A DNA stretch of 64,000 nt, taken from NCBI GenBank assembly GCA_963693085.1, contig OY856410.1, positions 559,415,906 to 559,479,905 on the forward strand, given 5' to 3'. This stretch comes from Alisma plantago-aquatica. Lineage: Eukaryota > Streptophyta > Magnoliopsida > Alismatales > Alismataceae. Below the pieces are notes generated by a model that saw only the letters and a program-made list of their open reading frames with translations, did no database searches and was not told the DNA's origin. The translations under genes and the position numbers were made by a program. This document shows positions 1 to 12,160 of the stretch, one piece after another (within the stretch, counting starts at the first letter, position 1; each line of letters opens with the position of its first letter).

Positions 1-75
1 TGCTGGCCAACACGGCCGTGGTGTCTGGCCCGCTGCCACGATCGTGTTGGCCAGCACGGTCATGGTGTCTAGCCT
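1..75. repeat. 44-bp tandem repeat with 13-bp inverted repeat
   Basis: Positions 5-30 and 49-74 are near-identical direct copies (GGCCAACACGG.. and GGCCAGCACGG..). Positions 1-13 and 44-56 are perfect reverse complements (TGCTGGCCAACAC). This probably belongs to the subterminal region of the CACTA element. Confidence 0.7.
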
Positions 76-84
76 CATTAGGAA

Positions 85-165
85 ATCGACGTCGGTTACT
101 AGTAGGGAAACCAACACTATAACCATTTGTCGTCAGTTTTATACAAATAACCGACGCCTTTTTAA
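85..165. repeat. CACTA subterminal repeats, 3' side
   Basis: GTCGGTTAC at about 94 and GTCAGTTTT..AACCGACGCC at about 133-152 match the motifs at the 5' end (9440-10000). In En/Spm elements, subterminal motifs are binding sites for the TNPA-type protein. That role is inferred here. Confidence 0.65.
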
Positions 166-542
166 TGTTTTTTTCTGTCAGTCTGTAGACCTGTTGTGGC
201 TGGTCACAGGATGAGAAACTTACAGTTCAGTTATGAACTGCAGGTTTTACGACATCCATTGATATCAGCCAACAACAGGCCACAAACCTGCAAAATTAAT
301 ATGATGGACAATATTATATATATGTGATTCACACTCATGTATAAGAACATTTAATTCATATTATTTTTTCATCACACGCATGTAGAAACCAGTAGCAACC
401 TGCAGTTCCATTTATTTCATCTCTTTTCACAATCAGACACATGTAGAAACATTCATGTATTGATGATTTTCGCACACATATGACAATTCATAAAAATTCA
501 TTCACATTCACACAAAATTAATTATGAGAACAAAGTTATTCT
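166..542. other. AT-rich 3' flank of second CACTA gene
   Basis: There is no coding signal. The stretch lies between the stop codon of the protease-bearing gene (543-545) and the subterminal repeats, and probably holds its 3' UTR. I see no distinctive polyadenylation or terminator motif. Confidence 0.5.
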
Positions 543-1532
543 TTATTCATCATTGTCAACAAAATTATATTTAAAAATTCCCACTCTTTGCAGGGCTTTT
601 GCCCAATCTTCTCTTATAGCATCTAATTCATCTCTCGTATAGGGAGCATGTACATCGAAATGCTTTGCACTTGTGTTTAATTCCTCAGTTTTAAAGACCT
701 ATAAAGAGAATGACGTATATACATAATTAAAATAATATATAATAAGATTCTTATATTTCATATTATCTAACGAGACTATGTATAATACCTGTTGTATGTT
801 GTCAATTTCCAATACGGCATGTTTGATGATTAGGTCCATAAATCACATCACATAGTAGGCACATGCCCAGCCGTTGTCTTGTGTAGCACACTATAAATTG
901 AAACATAAAAAATATTCAAAAATACAAATAAGCACAGTTCACATAAATAATATATACATTGGAGTCTGGAAATTACTTTCACATTCTCCTAAATGAGTGT
1001 CATATTTTTTTCCTGGGGACCTTTCCTCTAGCTTTTTTGTACTCTTGTAAATCCCTATATATGTTAATGTAACACATTAAATAGCATAATTAAATAGTAA
1101 TGCAGTAACATATGTTAACAGATATAAAAATATAAAATATTTCTCATGAGAATAATGGCCTTTTAATTGCATGTCTATATAATACATCCAACTCACTCCC
1201 TGTAGGATCTAGATAATAGACGGTGAATGTCTTGGGGACAATAACTAATAACTCCCAATGCTTAGCACTACAGGTAAGAAATTAGAAAATTAATAACTCA
1301 ATATCCGCAATAAAAATGTAATTTGCTTAAGTCCAAATTACAAGCAAAGTAAACTTACTCAACATTGAATGGAGCTATTATCACCGTCTTATTATTTTTA
1401 ACAAAATATTCAAAAGCATCACAGTAGTATGTAGTAACTGAATACGGGTATGTATCTACAAGACTAATCAAAGATGGAACCAAAAATCCAACATGGGAAA
1501 ACCCAAAATCTATATATGTCTTGTGTAAGTGG
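543..1532 (-). other. Ulp1-like (C48) cysteine-protease domain of the CACTA second gene
   Basis: The catalytic landmarks are all visible: His in AKHWELLVIV and Asp in VYYLDPTGSE (exon 1186-1267), then Gln and Cys in CATQDNGWACAYYVM (exon 789-890). Ulp1 proteases cleave SUMO-type conjugates. Such domains are known passengers of plant CACTA and Mutator-like elements. A TGA follows the VM after the catalytic Cys (843-845), so the last about 50 residues would be lost unless the codon is read through. Confidence 0.75.
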
Positions 1533-4156
1533 CTGCAAAACATGTATGACGTATGCATTAATATATAAGAAACCAGATCGCCGTATATAAAACAAGGTAT
1601 ATGGATGTATAAACCAGATTGATGTATGCATTAATCTCACCATATCCACAGCTCTATCATAGATGTGTTCAGCCATTCATAACTAAACAACTCCAAAATA
1701 TCTTGTATAAATATGTTGTTTCTGAATGTTTGACCTGCATTAATACATATCCAGAACTTCTATTATGTATGGATTAATATGTATGCTAAACTTGTATAAA
1801 TAGATTGTTATCGTATGATTTACCTGCAGAAGTCTCTGGAATAGTAACATTTATAGGGAAATTTGGATTATGTTCGCCGATCCATACTTCCACACTCCTA
1901 CAATTAGGACCTATCGAGGCCTGTAGGTCCCCTGGAAGCCAACTTGGTAGTGGAGGAGGTGGAGGCTAAGATGTAGCGGGTCTCATCTTTTTGACCTGTA
2001 TATATAATTTCATATCAATTGACTCATATATATATACACACTAACAAATTAAAGTAATGAAAATTTATCATACAATATCAGTATAGAGGACATCCGCTTC
2101 GGGCCATGGTATCACTCCGCCTACTGCCTCACCAAGTGTTTCAGCATATGGGTGTGTATGAGGCAGTGCAAGATTCATCCAGCCAGGGAGTATATGTATC
2201 GGGCTCACACGTACCATGCCATCTGGTACTGGACTCCCATGAAACATGCACCCTTTAAGGGGTGTGTAAGCCGGTGCCTCGACAACGATATATCCTTCAC
2301 TTTTTAGTCGGCATAGCTTCAACCCCTACAAATTTACGTAAAGAATATTATATGCATATATACACAAACATATCATCTTGAACAGACTAGCTATTATATA
2401 TACCATAGAAATACTTACAGAGGACGTGCTAGGTTGTGGGTCTATAGGATTACTCCCAACCTCTGTAGTACGACTAGTAGGAGAAGAGAGGTATGCCACA
2501 AGTACTGTCTGAGTGGTAGTCTGAGATGCCTGCCACTTGTTAATTGCTTCATGGAGTCTTTTATCAAGTACTTCCTCGACTCTCCTATCAATTAAGGAAT
2601 CTACCTATACATGGATAAAAGAAATGCTAGTTTCTGATTATTGAATTCCCTTACACAATAACGTTCTAAAATAATAATAAGTTACCTCAGCTTGTGAAAG
2701 TCCTGCTTTTGGGATAGGTTTGCACTGGGATGGCCCAAAGAACGCTTTGATGCCCACACCAGCACCTACACCTCTTACACGTCCAGGATGCTCTGGGTTA
2801 CCCTAAGCAATTGTCAGTTCATCCCTTGTGCCTTGAGGGATGAACTTGTCTTCCTTCCTCTGCTCGTGCAGCTCCCGCTAATCACCATAAAAAAAAAGTC
2901 ATAAGTAAACATAACAATAATCAATATCGATAGATTTCTCTAAGAGTTGATTTTTACCATTTTTGTAGTCACCTCAGCGGTTGTAGGCTTCGATATCTCT
3001 CCCTTCTTGTTTTGCCTCCCAGCTATCCACATAGCATGGCAAGGCAGAGGTGTGGGAGCAGCAGTAGAGGACTCTGCAGTCTCCTGAGTAGCAGTAGGCT
3101 GAGTAGACTCAGCCTGTAGTCTTTGGCGAATGCCTGTATATCCTCTTGGACCCATTGTGTGGTCGTACACATTCAGTGCACGCCTTGCTCGTTGAGCATC
3201 GTTGATAGCCTAGTTAGTTAGCACATTGATTTGGTTAGTAACACTAAAGGTTAAACTTGAATAGGTGAATACATAAAAATGTATATTAATTAAATTGGGA
3301 GTGGCGCTTAATACCTTGTATTCATCTATTTTTCTTTGGGTAACAAACTCCTCCCAGTCTTTGGGGTCCAAGTAGTTCCATTGCTGTGTGGCTTCCTTCT
3401 TCCTATATTTATTTTTCAATGAGAATACAAACAAAAATTATTAGTGTAGAGTTAGTGAAATACTCATCAATGTTTAGAATTGAAATCAATCAAGAACCTA
3501 TTCTCAACATCGCGTATGTAATCTCGGGTGAGATTGGTCCTATAGTTCCTTAGGACCCTCCCACAACATTGCATCACACATTTACGATGCAACTTTTCAT
3601 CCAGATCAAATATGCTCTGCAAATTAAATATAATTTCTATTAACTAGTATCCTAAAAATTAGTAATCTACACAAATAGAATTACAAATAATAATAACTCA
3701 TGCATAGTTCCTTCCATATGTGGTCTTTCTTCCCCTTAGGAACTTTATGCCATGATTCTAGGATATGACTGCAATGGCTGCGAGTAAGAACCCCAAGATA
3801 TGAAACAAATGAGTTGCGGTTCACTCCATATGGATTTCCTGCCTGATCAAAATCCACAGCCAATTTGGGTCCATTACCCCTTTGATGTATTAACTTGTTC
3901 ATCATTGTGATGCCCCTCACTTTCTCAATTTTCTTTTGTTGCTCATCAAGTGTTGTAACAACTTCAGGGGGTACATCACCAGCCTAAATTTTGATTAAAA
4001 AAACACACTTACATGATATAATTATAAATGAACATATAGATAGAAACCTCAGGGATATATTCATAATTAAAATTAACTAACATTGTCAGGCGGCGCAATC
4101 ACGTCCTCACCCTCATGGTGATCATCAGCACAGTCATCATGGGAATGCTCAGCCAT
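543..4156 (-). pseudogene. CACTA second gene: plant transposase (Ptta/En/Spm) + DUF8039-like + Ulp1/C48 protease, about 15 exons
   Basis: The gene reads leftward from an ATG at 4154-4156 (MAEHSHDD..). GT-AG exons can be placed at about 4156-4082, 3983-3698, 3616-3498, 3402-3315, 3209-2958, 2877-2686, 2604-2419, 2325-2074, 1995-1824, 1721-1641, 1532-1359, 1267-1186, 1054-958, 890-789 and 698-543 (TAA). Exons 2-6 match the plant transposase Ptta/En/Spm family (GPKLAVDFDQAGNPYG, SYLGVLTR, NPEHPGRVRGVG). Exon 8 is DUF8039-like (GEAVGGVIPWP). Exons 11-15 form a C48 protease domain. In-frame stops interrupt exon 6 (TAG 2803-2805), exon 9 (TAG 1966-1968) and exon 14 (TGA 843-845); I saw no frameshift. 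Splice sites were called by eye. The start could lie further upstream. Confidence 0.75.
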
Positions 4157-4159
4157 CTG

Positions 4160-4350
4160 AAAGTTCACATTCAAATTATAAATTTCACATTGTAAAGTAA
4201 CACTAATTGTAAAGTTCACATTGTAAAGTACACATTCACATTGTAAAGTAATTCACATTGTCAAGTTCACATTCACATTGTAAAGTTCACATTCACATTG
4301 TAAAGTAATTCGCATTGTAAAGTCCACATTCACATTGTAAAGTTCACATT
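4160..4350. repeat. short tandem repeat, CACATTGTAAAGTT-type
   Basis: Imperfect copies of an 18-27 bp unit containing CACATTGTAAAGTTCACATT lie between the two CACTA genes, in the intergenic spacer. No coding role is seen. Confidence 0.75.
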
Positions 4351-7300
4351 TAGAAAAATAAAATATAATAAAAATATGAACATCCATGCCTCTTATATTG
4401 TGATCTTTTATCAATTAACAATCCTTCATTATGATCCCCGCAAACATACAAGTCATTGTGATCCCCAACTTCAATGTTTAGTGGTGTTGGCAACCCAACT
4501 GAGAATGGACTGGAGTCATCATACTTATCATAGTACTCTTCTTCATCTATAGGATCTTCAATGAACTATCTTTTACCATGAAGAACAACTGACCATTTAT
4601 CATTTGCAGGATCATCGATATAAAATACATGTTTCTCCTATGATGCCAATATGAATGGTTCACCCTTCTCGCCAATCTTTTCAAAGTTCACTAAGGTGAA
4701 ACCCAATTCATCCACTATAACTCCTTTGTTGTTGTCAACCCAATTACATTGAAAGAGCGGAATTCTAAAATCAACATAGTCAAACTCCCATATGTCTTCA
4801 ATGACACTGTAATATGACATTTTAGCTTCACATGGACTTTTATCCTTTGCACTTGCAAAAAACAATGAAGACGCTTGAAGGGTGACCCCACTGTTTTGGA
4901 TGACACTCTTATCATCTTGACGCTTTGTGTAATATGAGAAACCATTTATATCAAACCCTTCATAAGACATAACATTCAATTTTGGTTTAAAGGTGAGGCA
5001 TTTGATGGTTTCAGAAAGATTATCTGGTGTTTGAGATAGTTGATGTAAGACTTTATCTTCAAACCACTTAATAAATGTCTTATTATGCTCTCTAGCAAGC
5101 CACATTGAATTGGATTGAGGATATTGTCTCTTGATGAAATTGGTATGTTCCTCGATATAAACACTCACTTCGTCGATGTTGTGTAAAATATATAAGTGAC
5201 CTTGCTCTAAATCCTCACAGCTGATTACTTTCACCCGTGAACCCCAAACTCCTTTGCCAAGATGCTCCTCAATATTCTTGTCATTCACGAGAGCGTCATT
5301 ACCACTCAGAAAGTCATTGCAAAAATCCATAACCTCTCTCACCAAATAACCCTCAATAATACTCCCTTCAAGCCGATAACAGTTTCGAACATCACCTTTC
5401 AAAACACTCATGTATCGTTCAAAGGGATACATCCAATGCAAGAAAATTGGTCCCAACATTTTCACTTCCCTAGTCAAGTGGACAACAAGATGTACCATGA
5501 TATCAAAGAATGATGGAGGAAAATACATCTCAAGCTGACATAGGGTAACAACCACTTCTCTTTGCAAATTATCGAGAGTATCAGGGTCAATAACTTTGCT
5601 GCACAAACTGTTGAAAAAGAAACAAAGTCTGGTGATTGCAAACCTTACATGCTTCGGCAATATAGATCTAATTGCCACAGGCAATATTTGTTGCATTAGA
5701 GTGTGACAATCATGAGATTTAAGACCTATCAACTTTAGATCTTTCATTGATACTAATGTACGGATGTTGGATGAGTAACCATGTGGCACCTTAACATTTA
5801 CCAAGAATTCACAAAATGCTTTCTTCTCCTTTCTAGACAATGTGTAACAAGCGGGAGGTAAGTATGTTCTCCAATCACTACTAACTACTTCTGTTAATTT
5901 TGTCCTTATTCCCATTTCACGTAGGTCCATTCTGGATTTTATCCCATCTTTAGTCTTACCTGGTATATTCAACAGAGTACCGATGACACTATCACATACA
6001 TTTTTCTCAACGTGCATGACATCGATACAATGCCTGACTGTCAAAGAACTCCAATAAGGAAGATCCCAAAATATCGACTTCTTCTTGAATAAAGACTTGT
6101 ACTCCTTGTGGCCATTGTACATTGTGATCTCTTACCAAATTCATTGGCGATGTCTTTCACTCTTTCATAAACATCCTCCCCTGATATAGGTTTAGGCGCA
6201 CTACATTCCTCATTTTGTCCATTGAATGATTTGCGCAACCTACGATACGGATGAAATTTTGGAAGAAAGCTTCGATGAGAAAGATATACAATCTTTCCGC
6301 CGTGTTTTAGTCGTATTGAAATAGTGTTCTCTTCACATATAGGATACGCTTTAGATCCTTTGACACTATATCCAAACAAATTCTCATATACTGGAAAGTC
6401 ATTCACAGTGTAAAACAACATAGTGTGCAAACAAAGTGTCTCTCTTTGTGAAGCATCATAGGTCATCACACATTCACCCCAGAGCTTCTTCAAGTCATCA
6501 ATCATAGGTTCAAGATAAACGTCGATATCATTTCCAGGTTGTTTAGGGCCGGATATCAAAGACGACAACATAACATACTTATTTTTCATACACAACTAGG
6601 GAGGAAGATTGTATATAACAAGCATAACTGGCCAAGTGCTATGTTGGATGCTCAATGTCCCGTACAGATTCATCCCATCTATACAAAGCCCAAGTCTTAG
6701 ATTACTGTCCTCTTCACCGAATTCAGGGTACAATAAATCAATCTTCTTCCACTGTGGGGAATCAGACACATGTCGTAGGATCCCATCATTATTTTTCTTA
6801 ACATTTGTATGCCACCTCAAATTCTCTGGATCTATAGGATTGGCAAACAAGTATTGAAACTATGGTATTATAGGTAGATACCACATCACCTTAGCGGGAG
6901 AACCAGTTTTGGACTCCCCCAAAGTCATCAATTTATACCTTGACGCACCACATTTTGGACAATCTTTCATATCCACATACTTCTTTTGAAATAATACATG
7001 ATCATTCCTGCATGTGTGTATCTTCTTGGCCTCCATTCTCATTGGGCACAACAATTTCTTTAACCGGTATGTTGAGATCGACAGCTCATTTCCTTCAGGA
7101 AGAATTTCTTTCAACAAAGACAACAATGACGTGAAGCTTTTATCGCTCCATCGATTGTTAGCTTTCAGTTTATACAATCTCAACACAGTGCTAAGCTTCG
7201 TAAACTTACAACCCGTGTATAATGGTATCTCAGCATCATGCACAATGTTTCTAAACATGGGAGGTGGATCATTTTTTGTGTGCTCTACCCCACAACTATC

Positions 7301-7651
7301 CAGCATCACATCAACGATGTCTACTAGAACTGATTCGTTCACATCTACGTCGTCAAAGGCAATTTCTTCTTCCACACAAGCACTGCTATTGACATCCACT
7401 AGTTTCAGGTTTGAAATCTCTCCATGCCAGTGCCATTCTGTATAGCCTTGTACAATCCCGTTGTACATGACATGACTTCTAATTTCGTCACCAGTACTGA
7501 CTTTCAAGTTGTTACCGCAATGCCTACATGGACAGTAGAACCTATCTCCAGGTTGTTTCCTATATTCCTCGGCAAATCTAATAAACTGATCAAGACTAGA
7601 AATAAACTCTAGGGTGCAACGATTGCAAATGGACATCCATGATCTATCCAT
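4350..7651 (-). pseudogene. TNP2-type CACTA transposase (TNPD), disrupted
   Basis: The start is the ATG at 7649-7651 (MDRSWM), the usual start of the transposase-associated domain, which continues to ..CPCRHCGN. The TNP2 core follows: DSPQWKKIDLLYPEFG, LRLGLCIDGMNLYG, SGPKQPGNDIDVYLEP, GYSVKGSKAYPICEE and DVMHVEKNVCDSVIGTLLN. A DUF4218-like region (LGPIFLHWMYPFERYM) and a DUF4216-like region (PLFQCNWVDNNKG) come next. The frame is broken by TAG at 6860-6862, by TAG at 6596-6598 in place of the conserved Trp of NLPPWLC, by a frameshift near 6125-6135, and by TAG at 4638-4640 and 4566-4568. After each stop, homology resumes in the same frame. The protein would cut and rejoin CACTA ends; this copy cannot make it. 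Confidence 0.9.
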
Positions 7652-7792
7652 TCTATGATCAAAGAGAAAATAAGTATATATTACAACAAGATTAGGGTCT
7701 AGGGTAAATAGATTAGAGTTTATGGTTAAAATTTTAGGGTTTATACATGTGATGTCATTCTTACATATAATAAATGTGTACCACCTATCCCA

Positions 7793-7987
7793 TTCTTGAA
7801 CACCTAATCTCACTAGTAAGTGTATAATGTGTATTGGGTTTTCAAGAAAATTCTGGCAGCATTTCCCCACTGTTCTCTAAGTACATATGTACTTAGAGAA
7901 CAAACGGGGAAATGCTATTGGAATTTTCTTGAAAATCAAATACACATTATACACTTACATCCTAAGTGAGACTAGGTGTTCAAGAAC
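7793..7987. repeat. about 95-bp-arm foldback (inverted repeat)
   Basis: The sequence is palindromic around 7886/7887 (GTACATATGTAC). Left arm 7793-7886 and right arm 7887-7987 match over almost their full length with a few mismatches and small gaps. It sits about 150 bp upstream of the transposase ATG, in the leader or promoter region. It could be a small foldback element or MITE, or a source of hairpin RNA. No clear target duplication was found. Confidence 0.85.
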
Positions 7988-9030
7988 AGTCCCAAACTGG
8001 GGACTATCTAAGATTTACTCCTAATGAGTAAATCTTGGATGGGTTTCTAGGCCAACATAATATAACACCAGTCCCTTGTCACAACCTCATTCAACACACA
8101 ATTTTCTTATAAAAACATTTGTGGACATCCATAACAACATATCAATGCTTCCTAAATTAATCAATGTATTATTTTATAACACAAATCATGGTGGGTATAA
8201 CATAGAAAAAAGCTCAACATGTCACAAAAGAAACATGTCCTTAACCTGATATACAGATATTTGTAACAAAACTCATGGTAGCTATACCATAAAAAATTAA
8301 GTAGCATGCCCAATATATAACAAAAGCAACATTTTTCCAGATTGTTATAACAAAAGCAACATTAAGGTTATTCATAACAACATATGTAGTGGAGGAAACT
8401 CGTGTATGAGCGATGGTTTAAAATCTTGGTCCAATCTTTGTGAAGGTCTAGATGTGATTTGACTAGGGGACAAACTGATATGTTTCTAAGGTTGTGATTA
8501 TTTAACTAATATTTAAGACTAAAGATGGATTGATTGATTATTCTGTGATTAATAAAAGGGTTGAATTAAATATTGATTATTCTAAAGTTGTGATTAATAA
8601 AAGGGTTGAACTAAATTATCATATGAAAGTAACATAGGCCGGAATGAATTTCACCATTGATACCTATCATTCAATATCTTACTGCATCACATTAAGCATT
8701 AACATATATGTTGAGGTCGTGTTAATCCATTTTTGGTGTTAATTAGAAGACCCATGTGTAACATCATTTAGCAGACCCACGTGTGAGTTAATTTTGACAT
8801 TCAACGTCAATGTATCTTTAACATGCATGTTTCAAGGGTTCAAAGCACATAATCAAATCAAATTAGGCCAAGCATTAGAATTAGATAAGTTAAAACAATA
8901 CATTATTACTAATCAGTAGATAAATGAATAAAAACCAGTAGATAATAAATACAAATCAATAGATAAGTAAATATAAATCAGTAGATACAAATTAGTAGAT
9001 AAAATGAAGATATGTAACCTACCTAGTAGG
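7988..9030. other. AT-rich leader or intron of the CACTA element, with a TAGATAAAT-type tandem repeat
   Basis: No open frame of note. A loose tandem repeat of about 20 bp (AATCAGTAGATAAAT..) occupies 8910-9005, and ACAAAAGCAACAT repeats occur near 8320-8365. By comparison with En/Spm this would be the long first intron or leader between the 5' GC-rich exon and the transposase. That is inference. Confidence 0.45.
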
Positions 9031-9434
9031 GGAAGCAGAAGCTAGCTCCGGTGACCTCAGGCTCAAGCTCCGACGGTGCAGCAGCTCCTCCGGCAACCTC
9101 AGGCCGGAGCTTCGATGGTGTGAGTAGCAGGGGGCAGAGGCTTGATCAGGCGGCGGTGGCTAGACCACGACCGTGCGGCAGGCGAGAGCAGGGAAGGCAC
9201 AGGACCGACGGTGGTAGAAGGAGCAGGAGCAAGAGCGGTGGCAGTAGCAGGAGCAGGAACAGCAGTTGTAGCAGGCAGAGGTGGTATAAGGCGATGGCGG
9301 TAGGAGGCGGCAGTGCACGCGACAACAGCGACGGCTGGAGTAGAACAAGTGGCGGCAGAATCGAAAATTGCCAACCCTATGTTCTCGGCAATGAACATAG
9401 AGATAGGGGGAGAGTCTCGCACGGGTGCTATTAA
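9031..9434. promoter_or_regulatory. GC-rich block near the CACTA 5' end, possible downstream control region
   Basis: About 400 bp of GC-rich sequence with AGGAGCAGG / GGCAGTAGCAG repeats interrupts otherwise AT-rich DNA and abuts the subterminal repeats. En/Spm has a GC-rich untranslated first exon, the downstream control region, in the same place; it is methylated when the element is silenced. The open frame here (9051-9434, plus strand) is arginine/serine-rich, lies opposite to transposase transcription, and is probably a compositional artefact. Confidence 0.4.
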
Positions 9435-10000
9435 GTTAACATTAGGTGTCGGTTATTAAATAAAACCAACACATAAAACTATAGGTGTCGATTATACAGA
9501 AAAACCGATACTTATTCTCAATGATAGTCGTCAGTTTTAACTAGAAAAAAAATCTATGTCTATTTACATATGCCAATTAAAAAAATTGTTCTCGATTAAT
9601 GACCATACTCGTCGGTTTATATCAAAAAACGACGCTCAAAGGGTGTAAAACATTTCCCAAGGACAGCATGGGAAAACCCATAAGTGTCGATCACTGTTGT
9701 AAAACCGACGACCAAAATGTGCCCAATTTCTGTCTCGCGAATAACCTTTAGTCGTCGATTTATTAGTTACTAACCGACGCCATATGTTAAATTTTGGAGG
9801 TATTTTTTTCGCTAGAAATTTTGGATTTGGCAGTTACTTTCAGGCATTGGTATGTTATTAAAGAACCGACACGGAATAAAAGTGATACCCGTGTTTGGTC
9901 GCCCTTCACAGATTGAGGTCAGTTTATTTTATAAACTGACGTTGTATTGTTTAGGTGTCGGTGTATTATTACAACCGACACCTTTAAAAGTGATGTTATA
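9435..10000. repeat. CACTA subterminal repeats, 5' side
   Basis: At least eight inverted pairs of GTCGGTT..AACCGAC-like motifs are present, for example GTGTCGGT..ACCGACAC at 9956-9982, GTCGATTTATT..AACCGACGCC at about 9753-9781 and GTCAGTTT..AAACTGACG at about 9917-9943. Each pair could fold into a short hairpin. In CACTA elements these are transposase-binding sites. Confidence 0.8.
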
Positions 10001-10019
10001 GACCATTTCTGTAGTAGTG

Positions 10020-12160
10020 GTCGCAGCGGGCGCCCCGCAAGTGAGTGCAGCAATGCAAGCCCATAAGCGAGTGCCACAAATCAAGCCCCGCAAGCGAGTG
10101 CAGTAATGCAAGCCCCATAAGCGAGTGCCGCAATGCATGCAAGCATTCCATCATCCCACATTTTGTGCGCTGCCCTGTGGGTTGGTGATACATATACCGG
10201 GCCATCACGCACAAGGCTCACCAAAGGAGATATCACTAGATAAATCCCAAAGGCAACAACCCATACCGACAGAGTAATGTTGCCAACGGTTGGTGAAATG
10301 CATGGTGGACCATTATATTAGTGTATCCTCACGTCACGCTCATCAAGCGAAATTCAACCAAAGCATCACATTTCCTCCAAAAAAATAGGGAAACTAATCA
10401 ACCTACATCCATGGAGCCATGAGGAGCTAAGACTGAACTGAGCCTGAAAAGCAATTGATATATCGGGCCATCACGCACAAAGCTCACTGAAGAGGACATC
10501 ACTCAAGAAACTCGGAGGCAACAACCCATACAGACGGAGCGATGTCCCACGGAAGTAGGCGAGGTGCTTGGCGGCACATTATACTTTCGAGTCTCACATT
10601 CAGCTCTTCACGAAGGACTCAACCCAAGCACTGCATTCGTCCACCACAATAGGGAAATGAATCAACATGTCGTGATGAATCTAATTTGGTGCATAGACTG
10701 AATCAAGCGTGAAAAGAAAAACATGGATGACAACCAACCACATTCGGCTATTCACGAAGGACTCAGCCCAAGCACCGCATTCATCCACCATAATAGGGAA
10801 ATGAATCAACATGCCACGGTGAATCTAGTTTGGTGCATAGACTGAATCAAGCATGAAAAGCTAAACATGGACGACAACCAACCCAAAAGACAACGCGGAG
10901 CCGACCACAATGCCATCACCAACCCCATACGAGGCATTTGATGGTAAGGGAAACTGGAAAGCAATCGATGGTGCAAGGGGTGAGATAATTACGCAACCAT
11001 AAACTCCAGAGGCAACACGATTGCTGGCCAGTTGCAAGGTCAACTCCATAGCTATAGCTAGTGGAGAGCCACCCACGGGCAATCCATAGCACAGATATCG
11101 CTCAGGGCCACTGGGCACCCCGAGCATCCCCACCCCCATACCATGGATTGTCGCACGTTTACACGAACATGAAGGGTATTTTTTCAAATGCCTCCCTGGA
11201 GGTCAAATTCGAGTGATTGAGGCAATGTGTGGATATGATTGGATCGTGGTGCATACACCCAAACCAATACGTAATATACTGTCATCCGACTATGTTTGTG
11301 ATGCCCCATTGGTTGGTGATACATATATCGGGCCGTCACGCACAAGGCTCACCGAAGGAGACATCACTTGATTTATCCCAAAGGCAACAACCCATACCGA
11401 CGGAGTAATGTCACCAATGGTTGGAGAGGGGTTTGGCGGCTTGTTAAATTAACATATTCTCACATCACACTCGTCAAAGCAAAATTCAACCAAAGCATGA
11501 CATTCTTCCACAACAATAGGGAAACTAATCAACCTGCAGCCATGGAGCCGTGCGAGGCTAAGGCTAAACTGAACCTGAAAAGCAATTGATATACCGGGCC
11601 ATCACGCACGAAGCTCACGGAAGGGGACATCACTCAAGAAACGCAGAGGCAAAAACCCATACGGACGGAGCGATGTCCCATGGCAGTAGGCGAGGTGCTT
11701 GGTGGCACCTTATATTTCTGAGTCTCACATTCGGCTCTTCACGAAGGACTCAGCCCAGGCATCGCATTCGTCTACCACAATAGGGTGCCGCGATGAATCT
11801 AATTTGGCACATAGACTGAATCAAGCGTGAAAAGCAAAACATGGATGACAACCAACCCGAAAGGCAATGCAGAGCCGACCATAATGCCATCAGCAACCGC
11901 ATATGAGGCATTTGATGGTAGGGCAACTGGAAAGAAATCAATGGTGCGAGGGGTGAGATAATTACACAACCATAAACTCCAGAGGCAACACTATTGCTGG
12001 CCAGTTGCAAGGTCAACTCCATAGCTATAGCTAGTGGAGAGCCACCCGCAGGCAATCCATAGCATAGTTATCGCTCGAGGCCACTGGGCACCCTGAGCAT
12101 CCCCACCCCATACCATGGATTGGCGCACGTTTACACGAACATGAAGGGTATTCTTTCAAA
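10020..12160. repeat. about 1.13-kb direct duplication with internal sub-repeats
   Basis: Sequence from about 10180 recurs from about 11308 (shared GATACATATACCGGGCC, AGGCAACAACCCATACC, GGAAACTAATCAACCT), an offset of about 1129 bp. Inside the first copy, 10588-10715 is repeated at 10740-10860. A 27-bp-period repeat (GCAAGCGAGTGC..) lies at 10020-10145. Short open frames on either strand are not conserved between the copies, so I call it non-coding. Confidence 0.8.

Larger units (their letters stand above)
1..10019 (-). mobile_element. CACTA (En/Spm) DNA transposon, left end outside window
   Basis: The right end reads TAGTAGTG at 10012-10019, which on the minus strand is CACTACTACAGAAA, the usual CACTA terminus. 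Subterminal repeats with GTCGGTT/AACCGAC cores fill 9440-10000 and recur at 85-160. All transposase coding is on the minus strand, so the 5' end of the element is at 10019 and the 3' end lies just beyond position 1. No CACTA terminus is visible in the first 90 bases. The 3-bp target duplication cannot be tested because only one end is present. Both genes carry nonsense codons, so this copy is not autonomous. Confidence 0.9.

Noticed and set aside
9051..9434. Arginine/serine-rich small protein gene
   Set aside because: Codons follow simple AGG/AGC repeats in a GC island, opposite to the direction of the CACTA genes; no homology recognised.
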